A stretch of 64,000 nucleotides of DNA, from the NCBI GenBank assembly GCA_018820275.1, contig JAHJOO010000017.1:1-64000 (forward strand), in the 5' to 3' direction. The notes under the pieces were generated by a model. The model had not been told where the DNA came from. It ran no database searches and saw nothing but the letters and a program-made list of their open reading frames with translations. Below, piece after piece: positions 24,937 through 33,158 of the stretch; positions within the stretch are counted from its first letter, which is position 1; every line of letters starts with the position of its first letter. The DNA comes from Alphaproteobacteria bacterium. Lineage in GTDB: Bacteria; Pseudomonadota; Alphaproteobacteria; Caulobacterales; Caulobacteraceae. The translations under genes and the position numbers were made by a program.

Positions 24937-26469
24937 ATGCGCATCCTCTTCGTCAACGTTCCGCACCCCGCGATCGGCAGCCGGATCCCGAGGGAGCAAC
25001 TTCCGCCCCTGGGACTGCTCGCCGTCGCCGGCCCGTTGATCGACGACGGTCACGACGTCGAACTGCTGGACGGTGAACTCGGTCCCGTCTCGCTGGGCGA
25101 TCTCGTGGACGAGGTTGTGGCGCGGTCACCCGACCTCGTCATGTTCGGCCACTCCGGCTCGTCATCCGGACAGCCCATAGTCAGCGAGGTTGCGCGCCGG
25201 GTTCGTGCGGCGCTGCCCCGGGCGCGCATCGTCTATGGCGGGGTTCATCCGACCTATTTCTGGCGCGAGCTTCTGGCCGCCGATCCCTGGGTCGACGTGA
25301 TCGTGCGCGGGGAGGGCGAGGAGACGGGGCGTCGCCTCGTTCGTGCACTTGTCGCGGGGGAGCCCCTGACCGCCGTTCCCGGCCTGGCCTTTCGCGAGGA
25401 AGATCGCCCGTTCGCCACGCCGCCCGCGCCCGTGATCCAGAATCTCGACGACTACAGGGTCGGCTGGGAGCTGATTGATCATGCCCGCTACGGGTACTGG
25501 GGCGGCAAGCGCGCGGTGGTGATCCAGTTCTCGCGGGGCTGCCCGCACCTGTGCAACTACTGCGGCCAGCGGGGCTTCTGGACCCGCTGGCGGCATCGCG
25601 ACCCCGAGAAGCTGGCCGACGAGATCGCCTGGCTCCACCGCGAACACGGCGTGGAGGTTTTCAACTTCGCCGACGAAAATCCCAGCGCCGGACGCAAGCC
25701 CTGGCTGGCCTTCCTGCGGGCGATCATCGCCCGAAATCTCGACGTGACCCTGGTCGGATCGACCCGGGCGGGGGACATCGTCCGTGACCACGCCGAGCTG
25801 CACCTCTACAAACAGGCGGGGTTCGAACGCTTCCTCATGGGCATGGAGTCCACGGATGAGCCGACCCTGAAGCTGATCCGCAAGGGGGCGGCCCCCTCGA
25901 TCGACCGGGAGGCGATCCGGCTCCTGCGGCAGCACCGCATCCTGTCCATGGCGACCTGGGTCGCGGGCTTTGACGACCAGACCGACGGCGACTTCTGGCG
26001 CGGCCTGCGCCAGCTGATCGCCTACGACCCCGATCAGGTCCAGATGCTCTACGTCACGCCGCACCGCTGGACGCCCTACTACCGGCTGGCGGAGAACCGG
26101 GAGGTGATCCAGCCCGACCTGCGCCGCTGGGACTACAAGCATCAGGTCCTGGCCATGAAGCGGATGCCGGCGTGGCGGGTCCTGATGTGGGTCAAGTTCA
26201 TGGAGGTGACCTGTCAGGTCCGCCCTCGCGCCCTGATGCGGCTCATCTGGCGCCCCGACGCGAAGATCCGGCACGCCACGCGGTGGTACTACCGCATGGG
26301 CCGCAGGGTCTGGTTCCACGAGATCATCAGCTTCGTCTTCCGCGATCGCCGTATGTCGGAGGGCCGCACCGTCGCGCAGCATCTGGGCACCCGGCAGGAT
26401 CACGAGGAGGAGGCGTCGGCCCCGCCGCTCCGTCGGACGGTGCGCATCCCCGTTCGACTGGACGCGTGA
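24937..26469 (+). CDS. B12-binding-domain radical SAM protein, BchE-like
   Basis: A 510-residue protein. Residues about 1-140 form a cobalamin-binding-type Rossmann domain (MRILFVNVP, PPLGLLAVAGPLIDDGH, VYGGVHPTYFW), and the radical SAM core begins near 195 with Cys202, Cys206 and Cys209 (CPHLCNYC) for the 4Fe-4S cluster. The C-terminal part, with RRWDYKHQVLAMKRMPAWRVLMWVKFMEV, resembles BchE, the oxygen-independent Mg-protoporphyrin monomethyl ester cyclase of bacteriochlorophyll synthesis. No other photosynthesis gene is in the window, so the role is uncertain; hopanoid or other methylase/cyclase activity is possible. Start ATG at 24937 with ggag 13 bases upstream. Confidence 0.75.
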   Translation: MRILFVNVPHPAIGSRIPREQLPPLGLLAVAGPLIDDGHDVELLDGELGPVSLGDLVDEVVARSPDLVMFGHSGSSSGQPIVSEVARRVRAALPRARIVYGGVHPTYFWRELLAADPWVDVIVRGEGEETGRRLVRALVAGEPLTAVPGLAFREEDRPFATPPAPVIQNLDDYRVGWELIDHARYGYWGGKRAVVIQFSRGCPHLCNYCGQRGFWTRWRHRDPEKLADEIAWLHREHGVEVFNFADENPSAGRKPWLAFLRAIIARNLDVTLVGSTRAGDIVRDHAELHLYKQAGFERFLMGMESTDEPTLKLIRKGAAPSIDREAIRLLRQHRILSMATWVAGFDDQTDGDFWRGLRQLIAYDPDQVQMLYVTPHRWTPYYRLAENREVIQPDLRRWDYKHQVLAMKRMPAWRVLMWVKFMEVTCQVRPRALMRLIWRPDAKIRHATRWYYRMGRRVWFHEIISFVFRDRRMSEGRTVAQHLGTRQDHEEEASAPPLRRTVRIPVRLDA

Positions 26470-26528
26470 TCGTGCCGCCTGTGGTGATCGACCTGATCAA
26501 CGCCGATCAGCGCGAAGCCTGAGCGCCG

Positions 26529-26981
26529 TCAGCCCGCCTGATCGGCCGGGAACAGGCCGCCATAGCACCCGGACACCACCGGGGCCCCGTTCGGGGTGCG
26601 CCCCGGCGGCGGACAGGTCAGCACCCGCCCGCTGTTCAGCGGCACCAGATAGGTGCGATCCTCGCCCTTGGGGATCTCGGCGGTCACATTGCCCATGCAG
26701 TCGGGGGCGTGATTGGTCGACAGCGTCGTCATGACCAGCCACAGCCCGTCCAGGTCCCTCTCGAGGCGCCAGGTCTTCTGCACCCGCTCCGCCCCGCTGG
26801 ACACCTCCATGCGGCCGTCGGAACCGAAGTCCCACGTCTCGGTGCAGATCGGACGGTTGTTCTGGCGGGCTTCGGTGGTGAAGATCCACGCGCCCTCCAG
26901 CACCGGGTCGGCCATGCGGGCTCCCGCGGAAGCCGGCGTCAACGTCAGGATCAGGGCGGCGGCGAGGGCGGGTCTGGACAT
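26529..26981 (-). CDS. secreted protein of unknown function
   Basis: A 150-residue protein with a signal peptide (MSRPALAAALILTLTPASAGA). The mature part looks like a small lipocalin-like or beta-barrel domain: LEGAWIFTTEARQ, ETWDFGSDGRMEV, KTWRLERDLDGLWLVMTTLS; the pattern of G-W, then strand repeats fits DUF-type lipocalins, but I cannot name the family. Four Cys could form disulfides. The inner ATG at 26981 is used because it begins the signal peptide; the frame is open 12 codons further. It is convergent with the radical SAM gene. Confidence 0.65.
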   Translation of the reverse strand: MSRPALAAALILTLTPASAGARMADPVLEGAWIFTTEARQNNRPICTETWDFGSDGRMEVSSGAERVQKTWRLERDLDGLWLVMTTLSTNHAPDCMGNVTAEIPKGEDRTYLVPLNSGRVLTCPPPGRTPNGAPVVSGCYGGLFPADQAG

Positions 26982-27030
26982 GGCCGGAAAGCAGCCATGC
27001 GGCTCTGCTTCCGTCAAGCGTCGACGCGCC

Positions 27031-27615
27031 TCAGGGCAGCCGTGCCACCTTGTCCGCCATCTCCGGCCGCGGGCGTTCCAGCAGCGGCTCGGCCGCCGTG
27101 CCCATGTGGATGAAGCCCGCCACCGTCTCGCCCTCGGCCACGCCCATCAGCGCGCGGGCGCGGGGGTCATAGGCGTACCAGTCCGTGATCCAGCTGGCCG
27201 CATAGCCATGCGCATTGGCCGCGTGCTCCAGGTTCATACAGACGACGCCGGCCGACAGTTCCTGCTCCCAGCGGGGGACCTTCGGGCTTTCCACCGGCGC
27301 GGACACGACCATGACGGTCACGGGCGGGGCAGCCAGCTTGCGCAGCACGGCGCGGTCCTTGTCGGAAGCGGCCAGAGTCTCCAGTTCGCCGACCCAGCGT
27401 CCCCGCGTCTCCGGTCCGATCACCACCAGCCGCCACGGGAACAGCTTGCCGTGGTCCGGGCTGCGCAGGCCGATCTCGAGGATTGTCTCCAGCTCGGCGT
27501 CCGACGGTCCGGGGGCCGACAGTCCTTGCGCCGGCGCCGACCGGCGCGCGCGCAGCCGGGCGATCAGGGCGTCGTCGCGGACGGGGTGGGGCAGGGGGGT
27601 GGCCAGCTCGCTCAT
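27031..27615 (-). CDS. nitroreductase-family FMN oxidoreductase
   Basis: A 194-residue NAD(P)H-dependent flavoprotein of the nitroreductase superfamily, YdjA/RutE-like group. Visible: LRARRSAPAQ at the start (FMN phosphate contact), LRSPDHGKLFPWRLVVIG where HGKLFPWR matches the HGxxxPWR motif of YdjA-type enzymes, and the helix ELSAGVVCMNLEHAANAHGYAASWITDWYAY. The physiological substrate cannot be predicted. I chose the ATG at 27615 (ggtgagg upstream); a GTG three codons earlier is possible. Divergent from the Nudix gene with 45 bp between. Confidence 0.88.
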   Translation of the reverse strand: MSELATPLPHPVRDDALIARLRARRSAPAQGLSAPGPSDAELETILEIGLRSPDHGKLFPWRLVVIGPETRGRWVGELETLAASDKDRAVLRKLAAPPVTVMVVSAPVESPKVPRWEQELSAGVVCMNLEHAANAHGYAASWITDWYAYDPRARALMGVAEGETVAGFIHMGTAAEPLLERPRPEMADKVARLP

Positions 27616-27660
27616 GGCCCTCACCTAGTCGCGGGCCGTGCGATCCGCCATACCGCTCCG

Positions 27661-28302
27661 ATGACCGGCCGCGACGATCCCCGCACCGACCCGCCGTGGG
27701 ACGACGGCGCCGACCGTCCGCCGCCGTGGACCGACCACGGCGAGCGCCTGCTGTTCGAGAATCCGTGGATGCGTCTGACGGAGCACAGGGCGACCGCGCC
27801 CACGGGCGTGCCGGCGGACTACGTCGTCATGCGCCCGGCCTCCCTGGCCGTCGGCGTCCTGCCGCTGCATGGCGACGGCACGGTGACGCTGGTCGGCCAG
27901 CACCGCTTCGTGCTGATGAACTGGTCGTGGGAGATGCCGGAGGGCGGGGCCCACCCCGACGAGGACCCGCAGGCCGCGGCCGCCCGCGAACTGGCCGAGG
28001 AGGCCGGGCTGGCCGCCCGCTCATGGCGCGAGGTCCTGCGGCTGGACATGTCCAACAGCGTGACCGACGAGCGCGCCGTCGCCTTCCTGGCCTGGGATCT
28101 CGACCCCGTGCCGACCGCGCCGGACCCGACCGAGGCCTTCCGCGTCGCCCGCGTGCCCTTCCTCGATCTGATCGACGCCGTGGCGGCCGGGCATGTCCGC
28201 GACGCCTTCACGGTGGCGACCGCGCTGCGGGCGCACCATATGGCCGTGACGTCGAAATTGCCCGGCTGGCTGGTCCACGCCATGCTGGAGCGCCCGCGAT
28301 GA
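27661..28302 (+). CDS. Nudix hydrolase, ADP-ribose pyrophosphatase-like
   Basis: A 213-residue enzyme hydrolysing ADP-ribose or similar sugar nucleotides. The Nudix box G-x5-E-x7-REUxEExGU is perfect at residues 95-117 (GG then E101, RELAEEAGL). The N-terminal part (ENPWMRLTEHRA) and the order of strands are as in NudF. The first 25 residues are Asp/Pro-rich and probably disordered. Its TGA overlaps the ATG of cysE as ATGA, so the two are coupled, although no shared pathway is evident. Confidence 0.88.
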   Translation: MTGRDDPRTDPPWDDGADRPPPWTDHGERLLFENPWMRLTEHRATAPTGVPADYVVMRPASLAVGVLPLHGDGTVTLVGQHRFVLMNWSWEMPEGGAHPDEDPQAAAARELAEEAGLAARSWREVLRLDMSNSVTDERAVAFLAWDLDPVPTAPDPTEAFRVARVPFLDLIDAVAAGHVRDAFTVATALRAHHMAVTSKLPGWLVHAMLERPR

Positions 28303-29138
28303 CCCAGGAGCCGACGATGGCCAAGCTCGAAGTCGTCCCCGCCGCCCCCGGCGTCTGGGCCCGTCTGCGCGACGCCGCGGCCGAGGCGGCCGCCCGGGAG
28401 CCCGTGCTGGCGTCGCAGATGAGCGCCGTCGTCCTGTCGCACGACGACCTGTCGGGGGCCCTCAGCTTCCAGATCGCGCGCAAGCTGGGCGATCAGGAAC
28501 TGAACGGCATGACCGTCCGCGAGGTCTGCCTCGCCGCCTATGCCGACCGGCCCGATCTGGTCGACGCCGCCGAGGCCGACCTGCTGGCGGTGGAGGAGCG
28601 CGACCCCGCCATCCGCTCGCTGCTGCAGCCCTTCCTGTACTTCAAGGGGTTTCAGGCGCTTCAGGCCTGGCGGGTGGCCAACTGGCTGTGGGACCGCGAC
28701 CGCACCACCCTGGCCCTGCATTTCCAGAGCCGCATGTCCGAACTGTTCCAGGTCGACGTGCATCCCGCGGCCCGGCTGGGGCGGGGGATCTTCATCGACC
28801 ACGGCACCGGCGTGGTGATCGGCGAGACGGCGGTGGTCGGCGACGACGTCTCCATGCTGCACGGCGTGACCCTGGGCGGCACGGGGGCGCAGCGCGGCGA
28901 CCGCCATCCCAAGATCGGCAAGGGCGTGCTGCTGGGCGCCGGGGCCAAGGTCCTGGGCAACATCGCCGTCGGCGACTACGCCAAGGTGGCCTCGGGTTCG
29001 GTGGTGCTGAAGCCCGTGCCTGCCGGCTGCACCGTCGCCGGCGTTCCCGCGCGTCTCGTCAACTGTCCCACCGAGGCCGCCCCGGCGCGGACGATGGACC
29101 ACACGCTGGCGGACGTCGTCTACGACTTCGTGATCTGA
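28299..29138 (+). CDS. cysE: serine O-acetyltransferase
   Basis: Makes O-acetylserine from serine and acetyl-CoA, first step of cysteine synthesis. It has 279 residues: an N-terminal helical SATase domain (about 15-150, with SFQIARKLGDQELN and FKGFQALQAWRVANWLW) and left-handed beta-helix hexapeptide repeats (about 155-260), with DHGTGVVIGETAVVGDDVSMLHGVTLGGTG holding the catalytic Asp/His residues. GDRHPKIGKGVLLGAGAKVLGNI is the acetyl-CoA region. The C-terminal tail ends in Ile, the residue that in many SATases binds cysteine synthase. The ATG at 28299 overlaps the Nudix stop; an inner ATG (MAKLEV) lies 6 codons later. Confidence 0.94.
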   Translation: MTQEPTMAKLEVVPAAPGVWARLRDAAAEAAAREPVLASQMSAVVLSHDDLSGALSFQIARKLGDQELNGMTVREVCLAAYADRPDLVDAAEADLLAVEERDPAIRSLLQPFLYFKGFQALQAWRVANWLWDRDRTTLALHFQSRMSELFQVDVHPAARLGRGIFIDHGTGVVIGETAVVGDDVSMLHGVTLGGTGAQRGDRHPKIGKGVLLGAGAKVLGNIAVGDYAKVASGSVVLKPVPAGCTVAGVPARLVNCPTEAAPARTMDHTLADVVYDFVI

Positions 29139-29216
29139 CGGGGTTTCGCATCGCCGCCCGCTTCTCTAGGGTCCGCGGCCAATCGCACCCCTGAATTCCG
29201 AAGAAGGCGACCGCCC

Positions 29217-29426
29217 GTGAAAGACACCGACATCAAGCGTCTGGAGACGCACCTGAAGCGCACCTTCAACCACGGCGGCATCCAGGTCCGTGCGCGCAAA
29301 CAGGCGGATTCGGCCGAGGTCTACGTCGACGACGAGTTCGTCGGCATCCTGTTCGAGGACGAGGACGGCGACGGCTCCTTCATGTTCGAGATGGCCATCC
29401 TGGGCGAGGACCTGCCCGCCACCTGA
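29217..29426 (+). CDS. DUF3126 family protein
   Basis: A 69-residue acidic protein matching DUF3126: DIKRLETHLKRTF, then ADSAEVYVDDEFVGILFEDEDGDGSFMFEMAILGEDL. It is a small alpha/beta fold seen almost only in alphaproteobacteria, often next to cysE as here (78 bases downstream), but with no assigned function. The start is a GTG at 29217 with a good Shine-Dalgarno (aagaagg, 10 bases upstream). Confidence 0.85.
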   Translation: MKDTDIKRLETHLKRTFNHGGIQVRARKQADSAEVYVDDEFVGILFEDEDGDGSFMFEMAILGEDLPAT

Positions 29427-29432
29427 CGGCCG

Positions 29433-29804
29433 TCAGACGTTCGCGACGCCCAGCGCCTTCATCAGGGCGTCGCGGATGACGGCCTCGGTGAAGGGCTTCT
29501 GCACCGTGGGGCGGCCGCGCCAGTTCTCGGGCAGGCCGCCCTCGCCGTAACCGGTCGAGAACACCAGCGGGATGCCGCGCGCCTCCAGCGCCGCCGCGAC
29601 CGCAAAGACCGGCGTGCCGCCCACGTTGACGTCCAGCAACGCCGCGTCCATCTCCTCCTCGTCGACCATCCGCAGTCCCTCGTCGACCGAGGAGGCCGGG
29701 CCGACGGTCAGGCAGCCCATGTCTTCCAGCATGGTCTCCAGCAGCATGGCGACGAGCGACTCGTCCTCGACCACCAGCACGCGCCGGTCTTTCAAAGCCG
29801 TCAT
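29433..29804 (-). CDS. single-domain response regulator
   Basis: A 123-residue receiver with no output domain. Asp58 (ALLDVNVGG) is the phospho-acceptor, Glu13/Asp14 (VVEDES) bind Mg, and Lys103 (VQKPF) is conserved. The FSTGYGE segment is typical of receivers paired with HWE kinases. Its ATG overlaps the stop of the kinase gene (TGATG), so they are made together. Phosphorylation may act by protein-protein contact or by phosphate flow to another protein. Confidence 0.9.
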   Translation of the reverse strand: MTALKDRRVLVVEDESLVAMLLETMLEDMGCLTVGPASSVDEGLRMVDEEEMDAALLDVNVGGTPVFAVAAALEARGIPLVFSTGYGEGGLPENWRGRPTVQKPFTEAVIRDALMKALGVANV

Positions 29805-31387
29805 CACCCTCGCCCCGAATCCACTGGAAATCGCATCACGGCGACCAGTCCCTGGTCTCCGTAGTCCGTCGTCAGGTCGCCGGCCAGATCGTGGCGCACG
29901 GCCCGTTCGATCAGCCGGCTGCCGAATCCCTTGCGCTGCGGCGGGGCCGACGGCGGTCCGCCCGTCTCGCGCCACGTCACCGTCATCAGGCCGTCGGGCC
30001 CGCGCGTCCAGTCCACCGTGACCCGTCCGTCCGGGACGCTCAGGGCGCCGTACTTGGCGGCGTTGGTCGCCAGCTCGTGGAAGATCATCCCCAGCGAGAG
30101 CGCGGCGGACGGCTTCAGTCCGACGACGGGACCGTTCAGCAGCACGCGGGCGACGCCGTGGGCCGCGGTCTCGTGCTGGAGGGTGTCGTGCAGGTCGGCG
30201 CCCTCCCAGTGGCTGCGGGTCAGCAGGTCGTGGGTGTGGGACAGGGCCATCAGCCGCGCCTGGAACCGTTCGGCGAACCGCTCGGGCTCGGCGTGGGCAC
30301 GCGCGGTCTGCATGGCGATCGACTGCACCGTGGCCAGGGTGTTCTTCACCCGGTGGTTCAGTTCGTCGATCATCAGCCGCTGCCGGCGGTCCGCCAGCAC
30401 CGCGTCGGTGACGTCGTGGCCCTGGACGAAGACGCCGGCCACCGAGCCGTCAGAGTCTCTCAGCGGCTGGTAGATGAAGTCCAGATAGACCGTCTCCAGC
30501 GCCCCGGACCCCGTGCGGGCCAGCTGCACCGGGACGGCCCGGCCTTCGAAGGGCTGTCCCGAGGTGCGGACCTCGTCGAGCAGATTCAGGAAGCCCTGGT
30601 CCGGGATTTCCGGCAGCGCCGCGCGCAGGGGCTTGCCGTCCAGATCGCCGCGTCCCACCAACTGGGCATAGGCGCGGTTGTGCATCTGGAACACGTGGTC
30701 GGGTCCGGTCAGCACCGCGATGAAGCCCGGCGCCTGCAGGAAGATGTCCAGCAGCCGGTTCCGTTCGCTCTGCAGGCGCCGATTGTCGGCCTGGACGTGT
30801 TCCGCGCGCGCCAGAATGTTGCCCCCCAGCAGGGATTCCACGATCGTCCGGTCTGCGTCGCCCGCCGCTCGTCGCCGCAGGCGTTCGACCTCGGTCACAT
30901 CCTGGGTGTGCTGCAGGATGTAGACCACCTCGCCCGCCGCGTTCCGCACCGGCGAATGGGTCGCGCTCCACCAGCGATCCTCGATGCGCGAGCTGCCGTC
31001 GGGGTCGATGACGGCGATGGGGTAGTGGATCAGCGGGAGATGATCCCGCTCGCCGGTCGCCACCACCCGCTCGAGAGACTCGCGCAGCCGCCGGGCGTTG
31101 CTCTCCGCCGTCGCGTCGGTCCCGCCGTCGTAGAGCTCGAAGATGTCGCGCCCGATCAGATCCTCGCGCCGCCGTCCCAGGACGTCGAGGTACGCCTGGT
31201 TCATGCCGGCGTAGCGGAAGGCGGGCGTCAGCAGCATGTAGGGGTTCGGCGAGGCGTCGAACGCCAACGCGATGTCCCGCGCGAGCTCGCCGCTCAGCTC
31301 CAGATGCTTCAAGACGCCCCCCGCATGCGGGCGACATAACGTGCGCGGTTCCTCCGGGTTCCCGCGGGTCTGAAACTTTTTCTGCAT
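29804..31387 (-). CDS. PAS-PAS HWE/HisKA_2 sensor histidine kinase
   Basis: A soluble sensor kinase, up to 527 residues. PAS 1 is at about 36-165 and PAS 2 at about 208-330; then the phospho-acceptor His345 in DELNHRVKNTLATVQ, the HWE/HisKA_2 sequence, and an HATPase with N-box HELATNAAKYGAL and GFGSRLIERAV. No membrane segment is present, so it senses a cytoplasmic signal (light, redox or small molecule); PAS 1 has no Cys in an NCRFLQ motif, so it is not a standard LOV domain. The start is uncertain: ATG at 31387 has no Shine-Dalgarno, while a TTG at 31312 begins just before the first domain and follows a G-rich tract. Confidence 0.9.
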   Translation of the reverse strand: MQKKFQTRGNPEEPRTLCRPHAGGVLKHLELSGELARDIALAFDASPNPYMLLTPAFRYAGMNQAYLDVLGRRREDLIGRDIFELYDGGTDATAESNARRLRESLERVVATGERDHLPLIHYPIAVIDPDGSSRIEDRWWSATHSPVRNAAGEVVYILQHTQDVTEVERLRRRAAGDADRTIVESLLGGNILARAEHVQADNRRLQSERNRLLDIFLQAPGFIAVLTGPDHVFQMHNRAYAQLVGRGDLDGKPLRAALPEIPDQGFLNLLDEVRTSGQPFEGRAVPVQLARTGSGALETVYLDFIYQPLRDSDGSVAGVFVQGHDVTDAVLADRRQRLMIDELNHRVKNTLATVQSIAMQTARAHAEPERFAERFQARLMALSHTHDLLTRSHWEGADLHDTLQHETAAHGVARVLLNGPVVGLKPSAALSLGMIFHELATNAAKYGALSVPDGRVTVDWTRGPDGLMTVTWRETGGPPSAPPQRKGFGSRLIERAVRHDLAGDLTTDYGDQGLVAVMRFPVDSGRG

Positions 31388-31422
31388 TGTCTGCGGCGGC
31401 GGCCCGCCGCAAGCATGGGCCC

Positions 31423-32946
31423 ATGTCCGCAGCAGCCGTCCTGACCGCCCTCGCCATGCTCGTCCTGCCGTCCCAGGATCCCGATCGTCCCCTGGTCGCG
31501 ACCACCTCCGGCCCCGTCCTCGGGGTCGAGGCGGACGGCGTCCGGGCCTTCAAGGGCCTGCCCTATGCCGCGCCGCCGATCGGCGACCGCAGATGGGCCC
31601 CGCCCGCGCCCCCGGAGAGCTGGACCGACCCGCGCGACGCCTCGACGGTCGGGGCCCTGTGCATCCAGCCGCCCGCCAACGGGGACCCCGGCGTCGGCCC
31701 GCCGCCGATGAGCGAGGACTGCCTGACCCTGAACGTCTGGGCACCCGAGGGCGCGCGCGACCTGCCGGTCATGGTCTGGATCCACGGCGGCGGCTACAAC
31801 AACGGCTCCGGAACGGCCGCGCTCTACGACGGAACGGCGCTGGCGCGGCGGGACGTGGTGGTCGTCACGATCAACTATCGCCTCGGCCGGCTGGGCTTCT
31901 TCGACCATCCCGCCCTGGCCGCCGCGCGGCCGTCCGACCAGGCCGCCGGCAACTATGGCGTGATGGACCAGATCGCCGCGCTGGAGTGGGTGCGCGACAA
32001 CGTCGCCGCCTTCGGGGGTGACCCATCGAACGTCACCATCTTCGGCGAGTCCGCCGGCGGGGCGGCCGTGACCCAGCTGATGATCGCGCCGTCGGCGCGC
32101 GGACTGTTCCACCGGGCGGCGGTCCAGTCGGGTCTGGGGCGCCAGCGGTCGGCCGATCTGGCGCTGGACCGGCCCGGAAGGCCCTCGGCCCGGACCCTGG
32201 GGCGGACGTGGGCCCGGAGCGCCGGCCTGCCCGCCGACGTCGACGCCGCCGCCCTGCGCGCCGTGCCAGCCGAGAAGCTGCTGAGCCCCATGCCGGCCTT
32301 CTATTCCGACAATCTGATCGTCGACGGGCGCGTCCTGACCGAGGACGTGGTCGAGGCCTTCGAGGCGGGGCGGCAGGCCCCCGTGCCCCTGTTGCTGGGG
32401 ACGAACAGCGCCGAGTTCTGGTGGATCCGGCCGACCGACGCGGGCGCCTACGGCCGCGACGACGACTCCCTGACCGAGGCGCAGCACGACGCCCTGCTGG
32501 CGGCCTACGGCGGCCCCGAAGGCTACGACCAGCACGTCGTCAGCGACCTGGCCTTCAACGAGCCCGTGCGCCATCTGGCGCGGCTGCACGCCCGGGCCGG
32601 CCACCCGACCTGGCTCTACCGCTTCGACGTCGTCCCCGAATCGAACCCGGAGCCCAGCGGCGGGGCCACCCATGCGTCCGAACGCCCCTACGTCTTCGAG
32701 ACCCTGCACACGGTCGGCCGCCCCCTCGGCGCGCGCGACCGTCGCGCGTCGGCGGCCATGGCCGGCTACTGGACCGCGTTCGCCCGGGCCGGCGATCCGA
32801 ACGGGGGAGACCGTCCCGTCTGGCCGGATTTCCGTCAGCGTCCGGATTTCCTTCTCGAATTCGGCAACGAGGGGCCGGTGGCGGGCCCCATGCCGAACGC
32901 GGCGCGGCTGGATCTGATCGCGGCCTACCGAAGCCGGACCCGCTGA
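31423..32946 (+). CDS. secreted type-B carboxylesterase
   Basis: A 507-residue alpha/beta hydrolase of the carboxylesterase/para-nitrobenzyl esterase family. The nucleophile Ser210 is in GESAGG; the oxyanion hole is HGGG at 121-124; the charge-relay acid lies in the GTNSAEFWW region and the His in GGATHASE. SEDCLTLNVWAP is the type-B signature 2. The N-terminus (MSAAAVLTALAMLVLPSQ) is a weak signal peptide, so the enzyme is probably periplasmic or external. Divergent from the kinase gene with 35 bp between. Its position next to the glucan locus suggests, without proof, removal of acyl groups from substrates. Confidence 0.9.
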   Translation: MSAAAVLTALAMLVLPSQDPDRPLVATTSGPVLGVEADGVRAFKGLPYAAPPIGDRRWAPPAPPESWTDPRDASTVGALCIQPPANGDPGVGPPPMSEDCLTLNVWAPEGARDLPVMVWIHGGGYNNGSGTAALYDGTALARRDVVVVTINYRLGRLGFFDHPALAAARPSDQAAGNYGVMDQIAALEWVRDNVAAFGGDPSNVTIFGESAGGAAVTQLMIAPSARGLFHRAAVQSGLGRQRSADLALDRPGRPSARTLGRTWARSAGLPADVDAAALRAVPAEKLLSPMPAFYSDNLIVDGRVLTEDVVEAFEAGRQAPVPLLLGTNSAEFWWIRPTDAGAYGRDDDSLTEAQHDALLAAYGGPEGYDQHVVSDLAFNEPVRHLARLHARAGHPTWLYRFDVVPESNPEPSGGATHASERPYVFETLHTVGRPLGARDRRASAAMAGYWTAFARAGDPNGGDRPVWPDFRQRPDFLLEFGNEGPVAGPMPNAARLDLIAAYRSRTR

Positions 32947-33038
32947 CGCCCGGCCGCGGGCGCCCCCTGTAGCGCCGGGGGCACAGGCCGACCTGTGACC
33001 GAACTGCGGCCCTTGCGGGGCGCATTGAGGGTGTGTCA

Positions 33039-33052
33039 TGTAACCGATTACA
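33039..33052. promoter_or_regulatory. LacI-type operator upstream of the glucan locus regulator
   Basis: TGTAACCGATTACA is a 14-bp near-palindrome with central CG, of the LacI-family form TGTAAnCGnTTACA (one mismatched pair). It is 107 bases before the GTG of the LacI gene. A site with 12 of 14 identical bases lies before the ABC ATPase gene at 49499-49512. Confidence 0.7.
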
Positions 33053-33158
33053 CATTCGGTGCGGACGGACCTCGTGAAGGGGCCGGGACCGGGCCGGGGC
33101 AGGGAGAGAGCGTCGTGGGCACAGCCCCGTCACACGATCAGGCGCGCGGAGCGACGGC

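Noticed and set aside
24937..26469. Evidence that the organism is photosynthetic.
   Set aside because: One BchE-like gene is not enough; no reaction centre, carotenoid or other bacteriochlorophyll gene is in the window and no PpsR-type motif was seen upstream.
31312..31387. Definite extra N-terminal region of the HWE kinase.
   Set aside because: The first 25 residues after the ATG at 31387 have no Shine-Dalgarno and no domain; they may not be translated, so I keep the ATG only as the longest possibility.
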